This document shows positions 1-8,560 of a DNA stretch of 64,000 bases, in pieces. The stretch spans positions 124,001 through 188,000 of the forward strand of contig JANWXM010000001.1 in NCBI GenBank assembly GCA_025055285.1. Reading direction: 5' to 3'. Source of the DNA: Saprospiraceae bacterium (GTDB lineage: Bacteria > Bacteroidota > Bacteroidia > Chitinophagales > Saprospiraceae). Each line of letters opens with the position of its first letter. The first letter of the stretch is position 1. The notes under the pieces were generated by a model. That model saw only the letters and a program-made list of their open reading frames with translations, was not told where the DNA came from and searched no databases. The translations under genes were made by a program, and so were the position numbers.

Positions 1-249
1 TCCTCGATCTTCATAATGTTGTTCGTTTCCGACATGGTAGGGCAATGCCCGATGTGTCGGATGTCGGTAGAGTCGAATCTGCAAAACGGGGGCACAGCAG
101 GGCGTGGGCTAAATGCCGGGATTTTGTACATGTTAGCTATGCCCTACTTGATAGTGGCAATTATAGGTTATTGGTGGTGGCGAAATCGTCGGAAGACGCA
201 CGTGGAAGCGGAGGATTTATTAGCGGAACGTCCAGCCCAGTACAATTGA
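1..249 (+). CDS. Small membrane protein with CPMC motif (5' end outside window)
   Basis: The frame is open to the left edge. The first visible ATG is at 16, but the residues before the CPMC motif look like the hydrophobic core of a signal peptide (SIFIMLFVSDMVGQ) whose start lies upstream, so the gene is probably truncated by the window. After the CPMC motif come a Gly/Asn-rich stretch (GRGLNAGILY), one strong membrane segment ending in YWWWRNRR, and a short charged tail. This order (secreted N-terminus, CxxC pair, GLNAGI, single membrane helix) fits a small conserved Bacteroidota protein I recognise only as hypothetical. The CxxC could bind a metal or do thiol chemistry; that is inference. 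Confidence 0.65.
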   Translation, partial: SSIFIMLFVSDMVGQCPMCRMSVESNLQNGGTAGRGLNAGILYMLAMPYLIVAIIGYWWWRNRRKTHVEAEDLLAERPAQYN

Positions 250-278
250 TGGATATGCCTGCTTAGCCTGCAAGTGTG

Positions 279-297
279 GTGTGCATGATAGGCACAC
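279..297 (+). other. Hairpin between genes
   Basis: GTGTGC at 279-284 pairs with GCACAC at 292-297 around a 7-base loop. No T-run follows, so it is not a normal intrinsic terminator. It may be a 3' processing or stability element of the CPMC gene. Confidence 0.3.
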
Positions 298-333
298 ACG
301 TGCTCTGAACGAAAAGGCACCCAGGTATATGCT

Positions 334-2034
334 ATGAAGCATTTGAATGCAAGCTGGCGCTCGCCGTGGCAGTGGTTAGCAGTGGGTATAATGGCAGTTC
401 ATGTGCGCGGTCTGTTTATTGATGTAATGGAGGTAGATGCTGCGCAATACGCCTCTATTGCGATGGAAATGTTGCAGAGCGGCCAGTGGTTGCAAGTGCA
501 GCATCGCGGCGCGGATTATCTGGACAAGCCTCCGCTCTTATTTTGGCTTTCGGCACTATCGTTTGCTATCTTTGGCCTAAGCAACTGGGCCTATAAGCTT
601 CCTTCTTTGCTAGCAGCCCTTTTGGGTGTATGGAGTACATATCGTTTTGCCTTGCTATACTACTCGCCCTCTGTAGCGCGTCATGCTGCTGTTATACTGG
701 CTACCTCATTGGGCTTGATACTAATGACCAATGATGTGCGTACGGACACGCTTTTGTTGGGCTTCAGCACTTTTGCTGTGTGGCAACTTGCAGCATTTGC
801 AAAGACGCATCGCTGGCACCACTGGCTCTTAGGTTTTATTGCTGTTGGTCTAGCCATGTTGGCAAAAGGGCCTATTGGGCTAGTTATGCCTGCTTTCGCT
901 GTTGGGAGTCACATGCTTCTTCGAAACAAAGTACGTCAGCTTTTGCGCTGGGAGTGGTTAGCCGGCCTACTGATAATAGGAATAATACTGGCTCCGATGT
1001 GTTGGGGGTTATGGGTGCAGTTCGATTTACATCCTGAAAAATGGGTAAATGGTCGGCAGGGCGTGTCAGGGCTTCGCTTCTTTTTTTGGGAGCAAAGTTT
1101 TGGGCGCATTACCGGAGAAAACCCGTGGAAAAACGATGCTTCTGCCTTTTTCTTTATACATGTGTATTTGTGGGCGTTTTTGCCTTGGAGTTTGCTTCTA
1201 CCTTGGGCGCTCGTTCGACGAGGCATTTCTTTGTGGAGGGTCCGACACTTGAGTTCTAATCATGTCTGGCCAGAGTATTACTCGTTAGGTGGATTTGTGT
1301 TAACATTTATAGCGCTCTCACTTTCGCAATACAAGCTGCCTCATTATATTTTCATCACGCTACCATGGGCGGCAGTACTTGTGGCAGCAGCCTTGAGGCA
1401 AGGATCGGACGCCTTGTTGCGTTGGCTGACGGGAATAGGTGCAGTAGTTAGTATTTTGCTGGGCTGGGTAATGGTTTTTTGGGTATTTCCCGAGTCTTCC
1501 TATCTTATGAAACTGTTGCTCATGGGTAGTACACTACTTTGGGGGCTGGCTACTTGGCGATGGGCTGTTCGGCTAAATGCTAAGCGCGCGGTGCTGCTCG
1601 GTGGAGCGGCTGCCTGTATTCTCGGTCTCGCTCTCAATTTTCACTTTTATCCTCATCTGTTGTCCTACCAGTACACCCGTCGAGCAGTGGAGACCGCACG
1701 TAAGATAGGATTTCGAGCCCAAGACATAGTCTTCTTTAGAGTCAATCATCATTCACTCGATTTTTATAACGGACGCATCTTACCGCGTTACGACGATCCT
1801 ACAGACCTTCTTGCTCGCGTGACTCAGAGGAATGCATTGGGCGTCATTACTACGCCTGAGGGCCGAGTAATTCTAGAACAGGCTGGTGCTTATGTCAAGC
1901 AAGCGGTAACATTGAAGCACTTCCACGTTGCCATGCTAAATGGGCACTTCTTAAATCCTACTACTCGAGAACGAGTTTTGCAGATGTTTTATCTTTTAAT
2001 TGTGGAACCATCAAATTCAGAATTAAAGGAATAA
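334..2034 (+). CDS. GT39/ArnT-like membrane glycosyltransferase
   Basis: A 566-residue polytopic membrane protein with about ten hydrophobic segments. Residues 30-60 carry the acidic first periplasmic loop typical of the PMT/ArnT group (EVDAAQYASIAMEMLQSG followed by YLDKPPLLFWL). Such enzymes transfer a sugar from a polyprenyl-phosphate donor to a lipid or protein acceptor on the outer face of the inner membrane. The C-terminal 130 residues look like a soluble periplasmic domain. The acceptor cannot be told from sequence; a Dpm1-like synthase at 19499 in this window could make the polyprenyl-linked donor (inference). The gene stands alone and converges on the minus-strand barrel gene 50 bases downstream. 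Confidence 0.8.
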   Translation: MKHLNASWRSPWQWLAVGIMAVHVRGLFIDVMEVDAAQYASIAMEMLQSGQWLQVQHRGADYLDKPPLLFWLSALSFAIFGLSNWAYKLPSLLAALLGVWSTYRFALLYYSPSVARHAAVILATSLGLILMTNDVRTDTLLLGFSTFAVWQLAAFAKTHRWHHWLLGFIAVGLAMLAKGPIGLVMPAFAVGSHMLLRNKVRQLLRWEWLAGLLIIGIILAPMCWGLWVQFDLHPEKWVNGRQGVSGLRFFFWEQSFGRITGENPWKNDASAFFFIHVYLWAFLPWSLLLPWALVRRGISLWRVRHLSSNHVWPEYYSLGGFVLTFIALSLSQYKLPHYIFITLPWAAVLVAAALRQGSDALLRWLTGIGAVVSILLGWVMVFWVFPESSYLMKLLLMGSTLLWGLATWRWAVRLNAKRAVLLGGAAACILGLALNFHFYPHLLSYQYTRRAVETARKIGFRAQDIVFFRVNHHSLDFYNGRILPRYDDPTDLLARVTQRNALGVITTPEGRVILEQAGAYVKQAVTLKHFHVAMLNGHFLNPTTRERVLQMFYLLIVEPSNSELKE

Positions 2035-2084
2035 AAAAGTAGCCACTTGAAGGTGACCACAGCTTTTTACAATTGAATAACGCT

Positions 2085-2585
2085 TTATTTCAGTGTATAG
2101 CGCGCGCTTAGTGCTCCGTACCCTCCGCCAAAGCCACTTATGTAGCCATCCCCGATAAAGAAGGTTGGAACCCAGTCTACGGAGAGGTTGAGCGGAATGT
2201 CGCTAAACTTGTAGTCTAGACCCACGACTCCCATGACACCAAAGGTAGTGCTCGAGTACCGAGCTGATCCTAACCAGATATCATCGTAGGACCAAAAGTA
2301 AACGGAGGCCCCTCCTCCGAAATACCACTTCAGTCCAGCAACACCTGAAATAGGTGCATGATGCTGATACATGCCACCTACATTAAACCAATTATAGTAC
2401 GTCCAACCGCGATAGCCGGCGAAGAGCTCTAGTGCGCCAGGGTCAGAGATGAAGTGCTTAAGGGAGGCTGATAAGGGAAAGCCTAATCGTGCACCGATAG
2501 CAGTTCGGTACTCTTGGGCATTGAGCTTGGAAGCCATCGTGCAAAGCAGAAGAGCTAATGCGAAGAATAGGTGTTTCTTTGTCAT
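2085..2585 (-). CDS. Small outer-membrane beta-barrel-like protein
   Basis: 166 residues. Residues 1-23 are a clear Sec signal peptide ending LNAQ. The mature part alternates polar and aromatic residues (YFGGGASVYFWSYD, LDYKFSDIPLNLSVDW) with many Gly, Tyr and Trp, as in short eight-stranded outer-membrane barrels, and ends in the strand-like ARYTLK. No enzymatic motif is seen. A promoter -7 box lies at 2609-2616 on the same strand. Function unknown; structural or lipid-binding barrel is the best guess. Confidence 0.7.
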   Translation of the reverse strand: MTKKHLFFALALLLCTMASKLNAQEYRTAIGARLGFPLSASLKHFISDPGALELFAGYRGWTYYNWFNVGGMYQHHAPISGVAGLKWYFGGGASVYFWSYDDIWLGSARYSSTTFGVMGVVGLDYKFSDIPLNLSVDWVPTFFIGDGYISGFGGGYGALSARYTLK

Positions 2586-2608
2586 ATTTTTGAAATTTTA
2601 GTGATGAG

Positions 2609-2616
2609 CAAAGATA
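2609..2616 (-). promoter_or_regulatory. Promoter -7 box for barrel protein
   Basis: On the minus strand the site reads TATCTTTG, an exact match to the Bacteroidota TAnnTTTG box, 23 bases upstream of the ATG at 2585. No well-spaced TTG box was found (nearest 27 bases away). Confidence 0.5.
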
Positions 2617-2824
2617 TTGCTATGTAAAGTTTCTCGGTGCTAACAATTTAAAACTTAACGTTACATAACGCTATTTTTTTTGATTATCAATTTTTTTATA
2701 TGGATAGGTTCAAACCTGCGTCATACTGGAGGAAACAAAGGCCTTTTGGACTGGTTTTTATACGTGTCACTAATAGATACGTAAATGAGCCTTTTATCCG
2801 ATTTTTGCCTATGCGTTTGTTGCT

Positions 2825-3391
2825 ATGAAAGAACAGTCGCTCTTTTTTATAGCCCTTCTGCCCTCCCGAGCCATCCAGGAGGAGATAATGGCTATGAAGC
2901 AGTATATAGCTGACAAATGGGGGCCGCGCCATGCGCTAAACAGTCCGGCGCACATTACCCTGCAGCCGCCTTTTTCATGGCCAGTGGAAAGAATTGCTGA
3001 CCTTTACCAGTCTTTGAGTACTTTTGCTAGTCGGGTGCGTCCTTTCTGGGTGGTGCTTAATGACTATGGAGCATTTGCTCCGAGAGTTTTCTTCGTCAAA
3101 CCAGAACTTTCGCCTCAAATAAAGACACTTTTTACCCAGTTGAAGAAAACTTTGGAAACTGAGTTGCAATTAAGCTCTGAGAGAAAAAACGCAGAGCAGC
3201 CTTTTCATCCTCACATGACCTTAGCGCATAAAGATATGCCTCCTACGCTTTTTGATGAAATATGGAATGATTTTCAAAATCGCCCTTATTACCGCACTTT
3301 TGAGGCGCGGAGTTTGACTCTTTTAGAGTGGAAAACCGACCACTGGGTCGTACGAGAAGAGTTTCCCTTTGGACAAAAGAAGATTAGGTAG
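2825..3391 (+). CDS. 2H phosphoesterase / 2'-5' RNA ligase family protein
   Basis: 188 residues, the usual length for the LigT/ThpR branch of the 2H superfamily. Both catalytic signatures are present: H43-x-T45 (HITLQPPF) and H130-x-T132 (HPHMTLAHK), which in this fold form a symmetric active site acting on 2',3'-cyclic phosphates or 2'-5' bonds in RNA. It is cytosolic, with no signal peptide. Its true substrate in Bacteroidota is not known; tRNA end or nucleotide repair is a family-level inference. It converges with aat, leaving only one base between stop codons. Confidence 0.85.
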   Translation: MKEQSLFFIALLPSRAIQEEIMAMKQYIADKWGPRHALNSPAHITLQPPFSWPVERIADLYQSLSTFASRVRPFWVVLNDYGAFAPRVFFVKPELSPQIKTLFTQLKKTLETELQLSSERKNAEQPFHPHMTLAHKDMPPTLFDEIWNDFQNRPYYRTFEARSLTLLEWKTDHWVVREEFPFGQKKIR

Positions 3392-3392
3392 T

Positions 3393-4106
3393 CTACACAG
3401 GGTCGGTATGGAGTCGTCCTTCCTGAAGGCGCCATCGTCCAACGAGCGTGGGTGCTTTCATAGCTTCGTTCAGGAGGTATAAAAATACACTGCGTGGAAT
3501 GGGGCGGGCTCCTAGGCTACGAAGGTGAGCTGTGTCTTGTTGGCAATCGATGAATGAGAAGCCACTTTGCTCTAGAGCTCGAACTAAGGTAATTAGGGCG
3601 GCTTTGGATGCATTGGACATGTGTGCAAACATACTCTCTCCAAAAAAAGTTCGCCCCAACGATACGCCATAAAGTCCGCCTACGAGGCGCTCTCCAGCCC
3701 ATACTTCTACTGAGTGAGCCAACCCACGCTGGTGCAGGGCTGTATATGACTCGATGAACTTTTTGCTAATCCACGTGCCTTCTTGACCCGGACGCCGTAT
3801 TTCAGCGCAAATGCGTATGACTTGCTCAAATGCAGTGTCAAAGGTATACTCAAACTTTTGCTGATTAAAGATAGAGCGCATGCTCTTGTGAACAATCAAC
3901 TCCTTGGGAAACAATACCATGCGAGGATGCGGCGTATACCAAAAAAACTTACCGTCGAGCTCGTACCATGGGAAGGCGCCGCTTCGATAACCTTCAATTA
4001 GACGCTCAGGGCGAAGGTCTCCGCTGACAGCAATTAGGCCGTCTCGCTCAGCTAAATACGGAGGTGGAAAGGTGAAGTCGTGCTCGTCTAGCCAAAAAAC
4101 GGGCAT
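3393..4106 (-). CDS. aat: Leucyl/phenylalanyl-tRNA--protein transferase
   Basis: 237 residues, close to the family length of about 230. It shows the conserved N-terminal block (FPPPYLAERDGLIAVSGDL, then GYRSGAFPWY) and the core motifs WISKKFIESYTALHQ, HSVEVW, LVGGLYGVSLG, FFGESMF and FIDCQ. The enzyme transfers Leu or Phe from its tRNA to proteins with N-terminal Arg or Lys, marking them for ClpS-ClpAP degradation. It is the last gene of a probable minus-strand operon, starting 4 bases after the acyltransferase gene ends, so translational coupling is likely. Confidence 0.95.
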   Translation of the reverse strand: MPVFWLDEHDFTFPPPYLAERDGLIAVSGDLRPERLIEGYRSGAFPWYELDGKFFWYTPHPRMVLFPKELIVHKSMRSIFNQQKFEYTFDTAFEQVIRICAEIRRPGQEGTWISKKFIESYTALHQRGLAHSVEVWAGERLVGGLYGVSLGRTFFGESMFAHMSNASKAALITLVRALEQSGFSFIDCQQDTAHLRSLGARPIPRSVFLYLLNEAMKAPTLVGRWRLQEGRLHTDPV

Positions 4107-4110
4107 ATGC

Positions 4111-5706
4111 TTACTCTTTCTCCTGCTGCAAAGCTTCTAAGGTACTAGAAGGCAGATTGTGAAGGTCTAGTATCATAAGGCCATCGAGGCAATCAGCAAA
4201 GAGCGGGTCTATGTTGAAGCCAATAAAGCGCGCATTTTGACGTAGATATTGTCGAAAAAGTACAGGTACCTTAAAATGGGCAGGTTCCATGGCTTCAATT
4301 AAGTTTTCAAGAGCATCGAATTCCCCCTGCAACGTTTCAGCCAATAAGCGCGTATTTACTGACTTGATACGAACGCGAAACGGCTTGCGCGGACGAATGA
4401 ATCGAGCTAATTCCTCGTCGTAACAGAAACGCTTTAAAAACTCTACAATAACAGCCTTAGAAGCTTCCGAAAACTGCTTGCTAATGCTCACTGGCCCGTA
4501 TAGGTATCGGTATTGAGGATTGGCCAAGAGGAAATGAAGAATACCCTTCCATAGCAGAAACAAAGGCAAGCGATGGCGTTGATATTCTGGTACGACGTAG
4601 GAACGACCCAATTCTACGGCCTTTTCTAAAATTGGATAAAACTCGGGTTTGATTTTAAAGAGGCTATTCACGTAAAAACCCTTAATACCGAACTGTCGCA
4701 GGATGCGGTCGCCTTGTCCGAGGCGATAGCCACCTACAATTCGACTTGCTGTGCGGTCCCAAATAATAAGTTGCAAATAATATAGGTCGTATTCGTCCAA
4801 GTCGCGTGCTTTACCTGTACCTTCCCCCACGGCGCGAAAAGTCATTTCACGCAGACGCCCAATTTCAAACATGGTATTGGGAATGGCCGAGAAAGGCACT
4901 AAGTACACGTCAAAATGGCTGCGTGAAGTCAATAGACATTCGGCAGGAAGCGCAGCAATTTCACGGCGCACTAATTCAGCATCAGTAGGTTCGCTGATGG
5001 GCTGACGCGTTGTCCTTCCTCCAGCGTATTCTGGCTCAGAATGAAGGTCTAAATCTGTTCCTAACGAGAAAATTTTAGCTTGAAGAAACCCACCCCATGC
5101 ATGTTGACTCTTCAGCCGGGCTATGTCTTCTGGTTGAATGGGTAAGCCAATGCGCACTTGTACAAAAAGAGGCCGCTCGGCAACAGAGGGACGAGATAGA
5201 CGCCCAAATAAGAGCTGAAGAAGGTTATTTCGTTGCTTCGTCTCTGCCTTCAGGTGAACGGGTATGATAGGCGCTCCTATCTTGCGCAACTGACGCAATA
5301 CTTGAGGGCGTAATAAATTTCTAGGTAAGTCACTCAACGGATTTTCTGAAAAGTCTACGACGACGCCCACTGATATGCCCTTTTCTACGTATCGCGCTAC
5401 CTTTTTAGCGAAGTTAACGCGCAAAAGGCGGTCTTCCCATTTGCGTCTCATGGGGCGTATAACGAAGGGGAGCAGTTCATTAGGCAACGGCGTTGGGTAA
5501 GGATGCAGTACCTTTCCACTTTCGGCATTCTGGGCCATGAGGTAGAGTAAGATCCATTCATCTATGCCGGGGGTTAGTTGATTACAAACGAATACGGCAG
5601 GAGCGCTTCTACGCAACTGCTTTGTGTCAAACTCATCGAGTTCGAGGTGTACACACTGTTCGGCCAAGTTCCGGCTCGCTTCTTCTAGAATTTTCTTTGC
5701 GCGCAT
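4111..5706 (-). CDS. OlsF-like fused acyltransferase (LPLAT-like plus GNAT domains)
   Basis: 531 residues in two parts. Residues about 30-240 resemble a lysophospholipid acyltransferase domain; residues about 245-531 are a hemolysin-type GNAT N-acyltransferase (EIGRLREMTFRAVGEG, then DEYD and GGYRLG). The same domain order is known in OlsF, which makes ornithine lipid in two steps: the C-domain N-acylates the amino acid and the N-domain adds the second acyl chain. Oddly, the N-domain motif that normally begins NH reads CNQLTPGID (Q43, D49), and the second block reads DFSEN, so the O-acyl step may be lost or done differently. Start ATG at 5706; it follows crtY by 58 bases. An aminolipid role is inferred. 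Confidence 0.75.
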   Translation of the reverse strand: MRAKKILEEASRNLAEQCVHLELDEFDTKQLRRSAPAVFVCNQLTPGIDEWILLYLMAQNAESGKVLHPYPTPLPNELLPFVIRPMRRKWEDRLLRVNFAKKVARYVEKGISVGVVVDFSENPLSDLPRNLLRPQVLRQLRKIGAPIIPVHLKAETKQRNNLLQLLFGRLSRPSVAERPLFVQVRIGLPIQPEDIARLKSQHAWGGFLQAKIFSLGTDLDLHSEPEYAGGRTTRQPISEPTDAELVRREIAALPAECLLTSRSHFDVYLVPFSAIPNTMFEIGRLREMTFRAVGEGTGKARDLDEYDLYYLQLIIWDRTASRIVGGYRLGQGDRILRQFGIKGFYVNSLFKIKPEFYPILEKAVELGRSYVVPEYQRHRLPLFLLWKGILHFLLANPQYRYLYGPVSISKQFSEASKAVIVEFLKRFCYDEELARFIRPRKPFRVRIKSVNTRLLAETLQGEFDALENLIEAMEPAHFKVPVLFRQYLRQNARFIGFNIDPLFADCLDGLMILDLHNLPSSTLEALQQEKE

Positions 5707-5764
5707 GAGTTCACAGAAGAATATGCATGCTCCAGGCTTACAAAAATCGCAAAGCCATAAATGT

Positions 5765-7009
5765 TTATCTATGTTTTTTAAGAGTTAGTTTTTGGATTAA
5801 GGTTTGAATTAAGGCCAAGGTGAACGGCCCTGTCGGCGGCGCATTGAGGATGCGCAATAGGTCGCGCCAATTACAGCCTTCGTCTAGGAAACGCAGAACG
5901 GTCGTAGGAGGTACTTTCTTAAAGAGATGGGTGAAAATTTCGCTGCCCATGCCGTTGTTGTTTCGAAGCACGCGAAGCAAAACGTGGTCTAGTAGACCAA
6001 AGAGCGGTGAACCTTGGAGTAGGTCTGGATTCGGGCTACCCTCAGTTGCCCAGGCTGCAGCAAAAGTGCGAGCGCGTTGGAGGGTGCGTTTGAAAGCATA
6101 GCCACTGGAGGGCTTTACAAAACCGCCTGCCGTGCCGATGTGGATGATTCTCCCTTGTGCCTTCTTTGGAAAAGCATAGTCAGTCATAGGGATAACTCCG
6201 AATTCTACCTCAAGAATTTGGTACTGCGACGAATGTAGGGTCTGCCGCAAGTATTGGTCTAGAGCCTCGTCGTATGTTGCCGGCGATAAGAGCTGTGGTG
6301 AGAAGACCGTAAATTCTATCAGAGCACGGCAAGGAGAAAAAGGGAGCACATATATGAAACGAGTTTGTCCGCACTGTTTTATGCGAAAGTCCATGAGGGT
6401 CATTGTCTCAGGGTTGAAAACAGGCTGAGCAGTTTGTACCAACCAGCCCTTAAAATGTTGGAGCAAGAAGGTGAAGGAGGGAGGTTGCTGCCTTTTTTGA
6501 GCGGTTAGAGGCGGTTTCCACTCCTCAGTGGCATTTTCGGGCAATACAGGTATGGGAGTGAATGCTGAGTTTAGGATGAACTCTCCGCTAAAATCGCCCA
6601 CATCGGTGCAGACGAACCCTGCTTTTGCGTTCATGCTTTGGATGTTGGCTTCGACCCGTTGGATGTTTGGCCATCGCTCCAATTCTTGGTGAGCCCAGCG
6701 GTAAAAATCGAGACCTCGTACCAATTGATAGCGGTACGGAAACAGATCAAATGCCAGCTCTAGCTCGGGCGATAGAAATTGACATCTCTCCCACGAATGG
6801 TACACGATGGGAGGAATGGCGTCTCCTGCTTCAGCCCAAAAGCACCAGGTTCGGTCGTTGCGCTGCTTGGCATCTCGGTCTATGAGTAAGATGTGCTTCT
6901 GCTGGAAAAAGGAATGTTTGAGCATTTCTACCGCCATGCTTAGGCCCGCCAAACCAGCGCCGGCAAAGATGATGTCGAACACCTGAGCCCGCTTGTTATT
7001 GTTCTTCAT
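5765..7009 (-). CDS. crtY: Lycopene cyclase, CrtY/LcyB type
   Basis: 414 residues. The N-terminus has the dinucleotide-binding signature (DIIFAGAGLAGLS, residues 12-24) followed by the lycopene-cyclase block NDRTWCFW (51-58). Further family blocks are FLLQHFKGW, TLMDFR, FIYVLPFS and GTAGGFVKPSSGYAF near residues 290-310. The enzyme closes the psi ends of lycopene into beta-ionone rings, giving gamma- then beta-carotene, at the membrane. No other carotenoid gene (crtB, crtI, crtZ) is in this window, so the pathway must be split across the genome. It lies 27 bases after the TlpA-like gene and probably shares its promoter. Confidence 0.93.
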   Translation of the reverse strand: MKNNNKRAQVFDIIFAGAGLAGLSMAVEMLKHSFFQQKHILLIDRDAKQRNDRTWCFWAEAGDAIPPIVYHSWERCQFLSPELELAFDLFPYRYQLVRGLDFYRWAHQELERWPNIQRVEANIQSMNAKAGFVCTDVGDFSGEFILNSAFTPIPVLPENATEEWKPPLTAQKRQQPPSFTFLLQHFKGWLVQTAQPVFNPETMTLMDFRIKQCGQTRFIYVLPFSPCRALIEFTVFSPQLLSPATYDEALDQYLRQTLHSSQYQILEVEFGVIPMTDYAFPKKAQGRIIHIGTAGGFVKPSSGYAFKRTLQRARTFAAAWATEGSPNPDLLQGSPLFGLLDHVLLRVLRNNNGMGSEIFTHLFKKVPPTTVLRFLDEGCNWRDLLRILNAPPTGPFTLALIQTLIQKLTLKKHR

Positions 7010-7036
7010 GCTTCATGAAAAAGGTGAATCGTTTAT

Positions 7037-8365
7037 CTACTCTTGGACAAGCCGGCGGAGAAGTGCTAAAAAGTTCGCTTGGAAATCGGCGTATTTTGAG
7101 GTAGCTGGTCCATCAAAGCCCGTATGGATGTAACGCACGCGATTTTGCTTGTCGAGTACAATCATCGTGGGAAAGGCCATCACATGGGAAAGTGCCGGGA
7201 AGACGGTTTCTGCTATCTTTTTATCGGCTTTGCCGGCGTAGACCAAGTCGAAAGGCAGGCCAAGGCGTTGCTTATAAGTTAGCAAGTGTGCATTGGCGAG
7301 TTCGGGTTTTATGCGCTCGAAAGCAAAACCGACGACACGCGTTTGAGCAGCCAAACTAGAATCTTTTCGTAAAAGCTCAGCTAAAAAGCGCTGTTCATCG
7401 AGGCAGTTAGGGCACCAAGTGCCTAAGATGGTAAATATCTTTACCTTTCCCATGAAATCTGGTCCCGGAAAGACGAGGCGCTTGCCTTCAGGAGTAGTGA
7501 AATTGAAGGAAATGGGAGGAGCATTAGGCTTAAGTAACGTAAGAGAGTCGGGACGTCCAAGTTGGAAAGTAGTGTCGCGCCATGCTTTCCACAGGGTGCG
7601 ATGGTGAATACCCGAACGAAATTCTCCTTGGAGTTTGCCATCTGGTTGAATGCTACCCGAGAAAAGGAAGGCGTGTGCGCCATCAAAAGATGACAGCCAA
7701 AATTTACGGCCCTGTACAGTACCCTCTAAGAAGCGGTAGTCACCTGTTTGTGTGCGGAAAGTGCCTTCGAGGTGGTTTCCCTTCTGGCGAAACTCTCCGA
7801 TCGCCTTATGAGGCTTGTCACCCTCGATACCAAAAAGAGCCGCCCATTGACCCGACAAGTCTGCTATAGGTTTCTGATTGAGCGTGGTAAAGCGATAATC
7901 GCGGCCAGCATGGGCGTAAAAAGGAATGCGGTAATTTTCTTTCGTAGTAACGATCCACTCGCCCTGCATGACGCCGCCACGCACCTCAGCATGTATGTAA
8001 GTGGCGTATTCAGGGAAGAATAAATTAAAGGTATCGCGCGCTTTTGAACGATCGCGCCCGTATTGAATACTATCGCACCGAATGCGTTCAGCACCGTTTC
8101 GAATTTCGACGTAAAAGCGTTCTTCGTCGATATATTTTACCTCAAAAAGAAAGGGAATTTCGCCCTCCCGAAATTGTTCAGTTAGCGTAAAAAGGGTGTC
8201 TTTGTCGCGTACGGGTATATTAAATTTTTCTAGCTCCAGCACACCGCGCCACGGCCCTGGCGCTACTCGGGTGTAAGCTGTATCTGTGGTTATGCAGCCC
8301 CAAAATAGGAGCATGGATATCCATGCCTTAATGAATAATAGCAGCATTAAGAAGCAAGTTCGCAT
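7037..8365 (-). CDS. TlpA/ResA-like thioredoxin-fold lipoprotein
   Basis: The open frame extends up to 8500, but I place the start at the ATG at 8365. From there a lipoprotein signal begins (MRTCFLMLL ... LLFWGC), and a TAnnTTTG box at 8412-8419 lies between the two possible starts, so the longer form would begin upstream of its own promoter. The product is 442 residues: a long beta-rich N-terminal region (about 280 residues) and a C-terminal thioredoxin domain with redox motif WCPNC near residue 316. TlpA/ResA proteins reduce or exchange thiols in the periplasm. It heads the TlpA-crtY-acyltransferase-aat run. Its substrate is unknown. Confidence 0.85.
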   Translation of the reverse strand: MRTCFLMLLLFIKAWISMLLFWGCITTDTAYTRVAPGPWRGVLELEKFNIPVRDKDTLFTLTEQFREGEIPFLFEVKYIDEERFYVEIRNGAERIRCDSIQYGRDRSKARDTFNLFFPEYATYIHAEVRGGVMQGEWIVTTKENYRIPFYAHAGRDYRFTTLNQKPIADLSGQWAALFGIEGDKPHKAIGEFRQKGNHLEGTFRTQTGDYRFLEGTVQGRKFWLSSFDGAHAFLFSGSIQPDGKLQGEFRSGIHHRTLWKAWRDTTFQLGRPDSLTLLKPNAPPISFNFTTPEGKRLVFPGPDFMGKVKIFTILGTWCPNCLDEQRFLAELLRKDSSLAAQTRVVGFAFERIKPELANAHLLTYKQRLGLPFDLVYAGKADKKIAETVFPALSHVMAFPTMIVLDKQNRVRYIHTGFDGPATSKYADFQANFLALLRRLVQE

Positions 8366-8411
8366 AAGCTCATCGAATAAAATTACCTGAATCTTTCTCG
8401 CAAGAACTTCA

Positions 8412-8419
8412 CAAAGGTA
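8412..8419 (-). promoter_or_regulatory. Promoter -7 box for the TlpA-crtY-aat run
   Basis: The minus strand reads TACCTTTG, 46 bases upstream of the chosen ATG at 8365. It decides against the ATG at 8500. No clear TTG box at the expected distance. Confidence 0.5.
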
Positions 8420-8487
8420 GAAGTGCCTCCCACACCATAAACCCTTTTTAGTTGCATAGAGTTTGCATCCTTTTAGGGCCAGCACTA

Positions 8488-8515
8488 TTTGTTGTGACAA
8501 AGCAGTCTATTTTTG
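8488..8515 (+). promoter_or_regulatory. Probable gap promoter
   Basis: TTTG at 8488-8491 and TATTTTTG at 8508-8515 fit the Bacteroidota promoter, though the 16-base spacer is a little short. Transcription would start near 8522, about 40 bases before the gap ATG. Confidence 0.45.
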
Positions 8516-8560
8516 CGCTGGACTTTCATCCATTTACAACCATTATAACGGGATTTCCTC

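Noticed and set aside
2707-2716. GGTTCAAACC, like a tRNA T-arm
   Set aside because: No anticodon or D-arm pairing upstream and no acceptor stem around it; the flanks are A/T-rich non-coding DNA.
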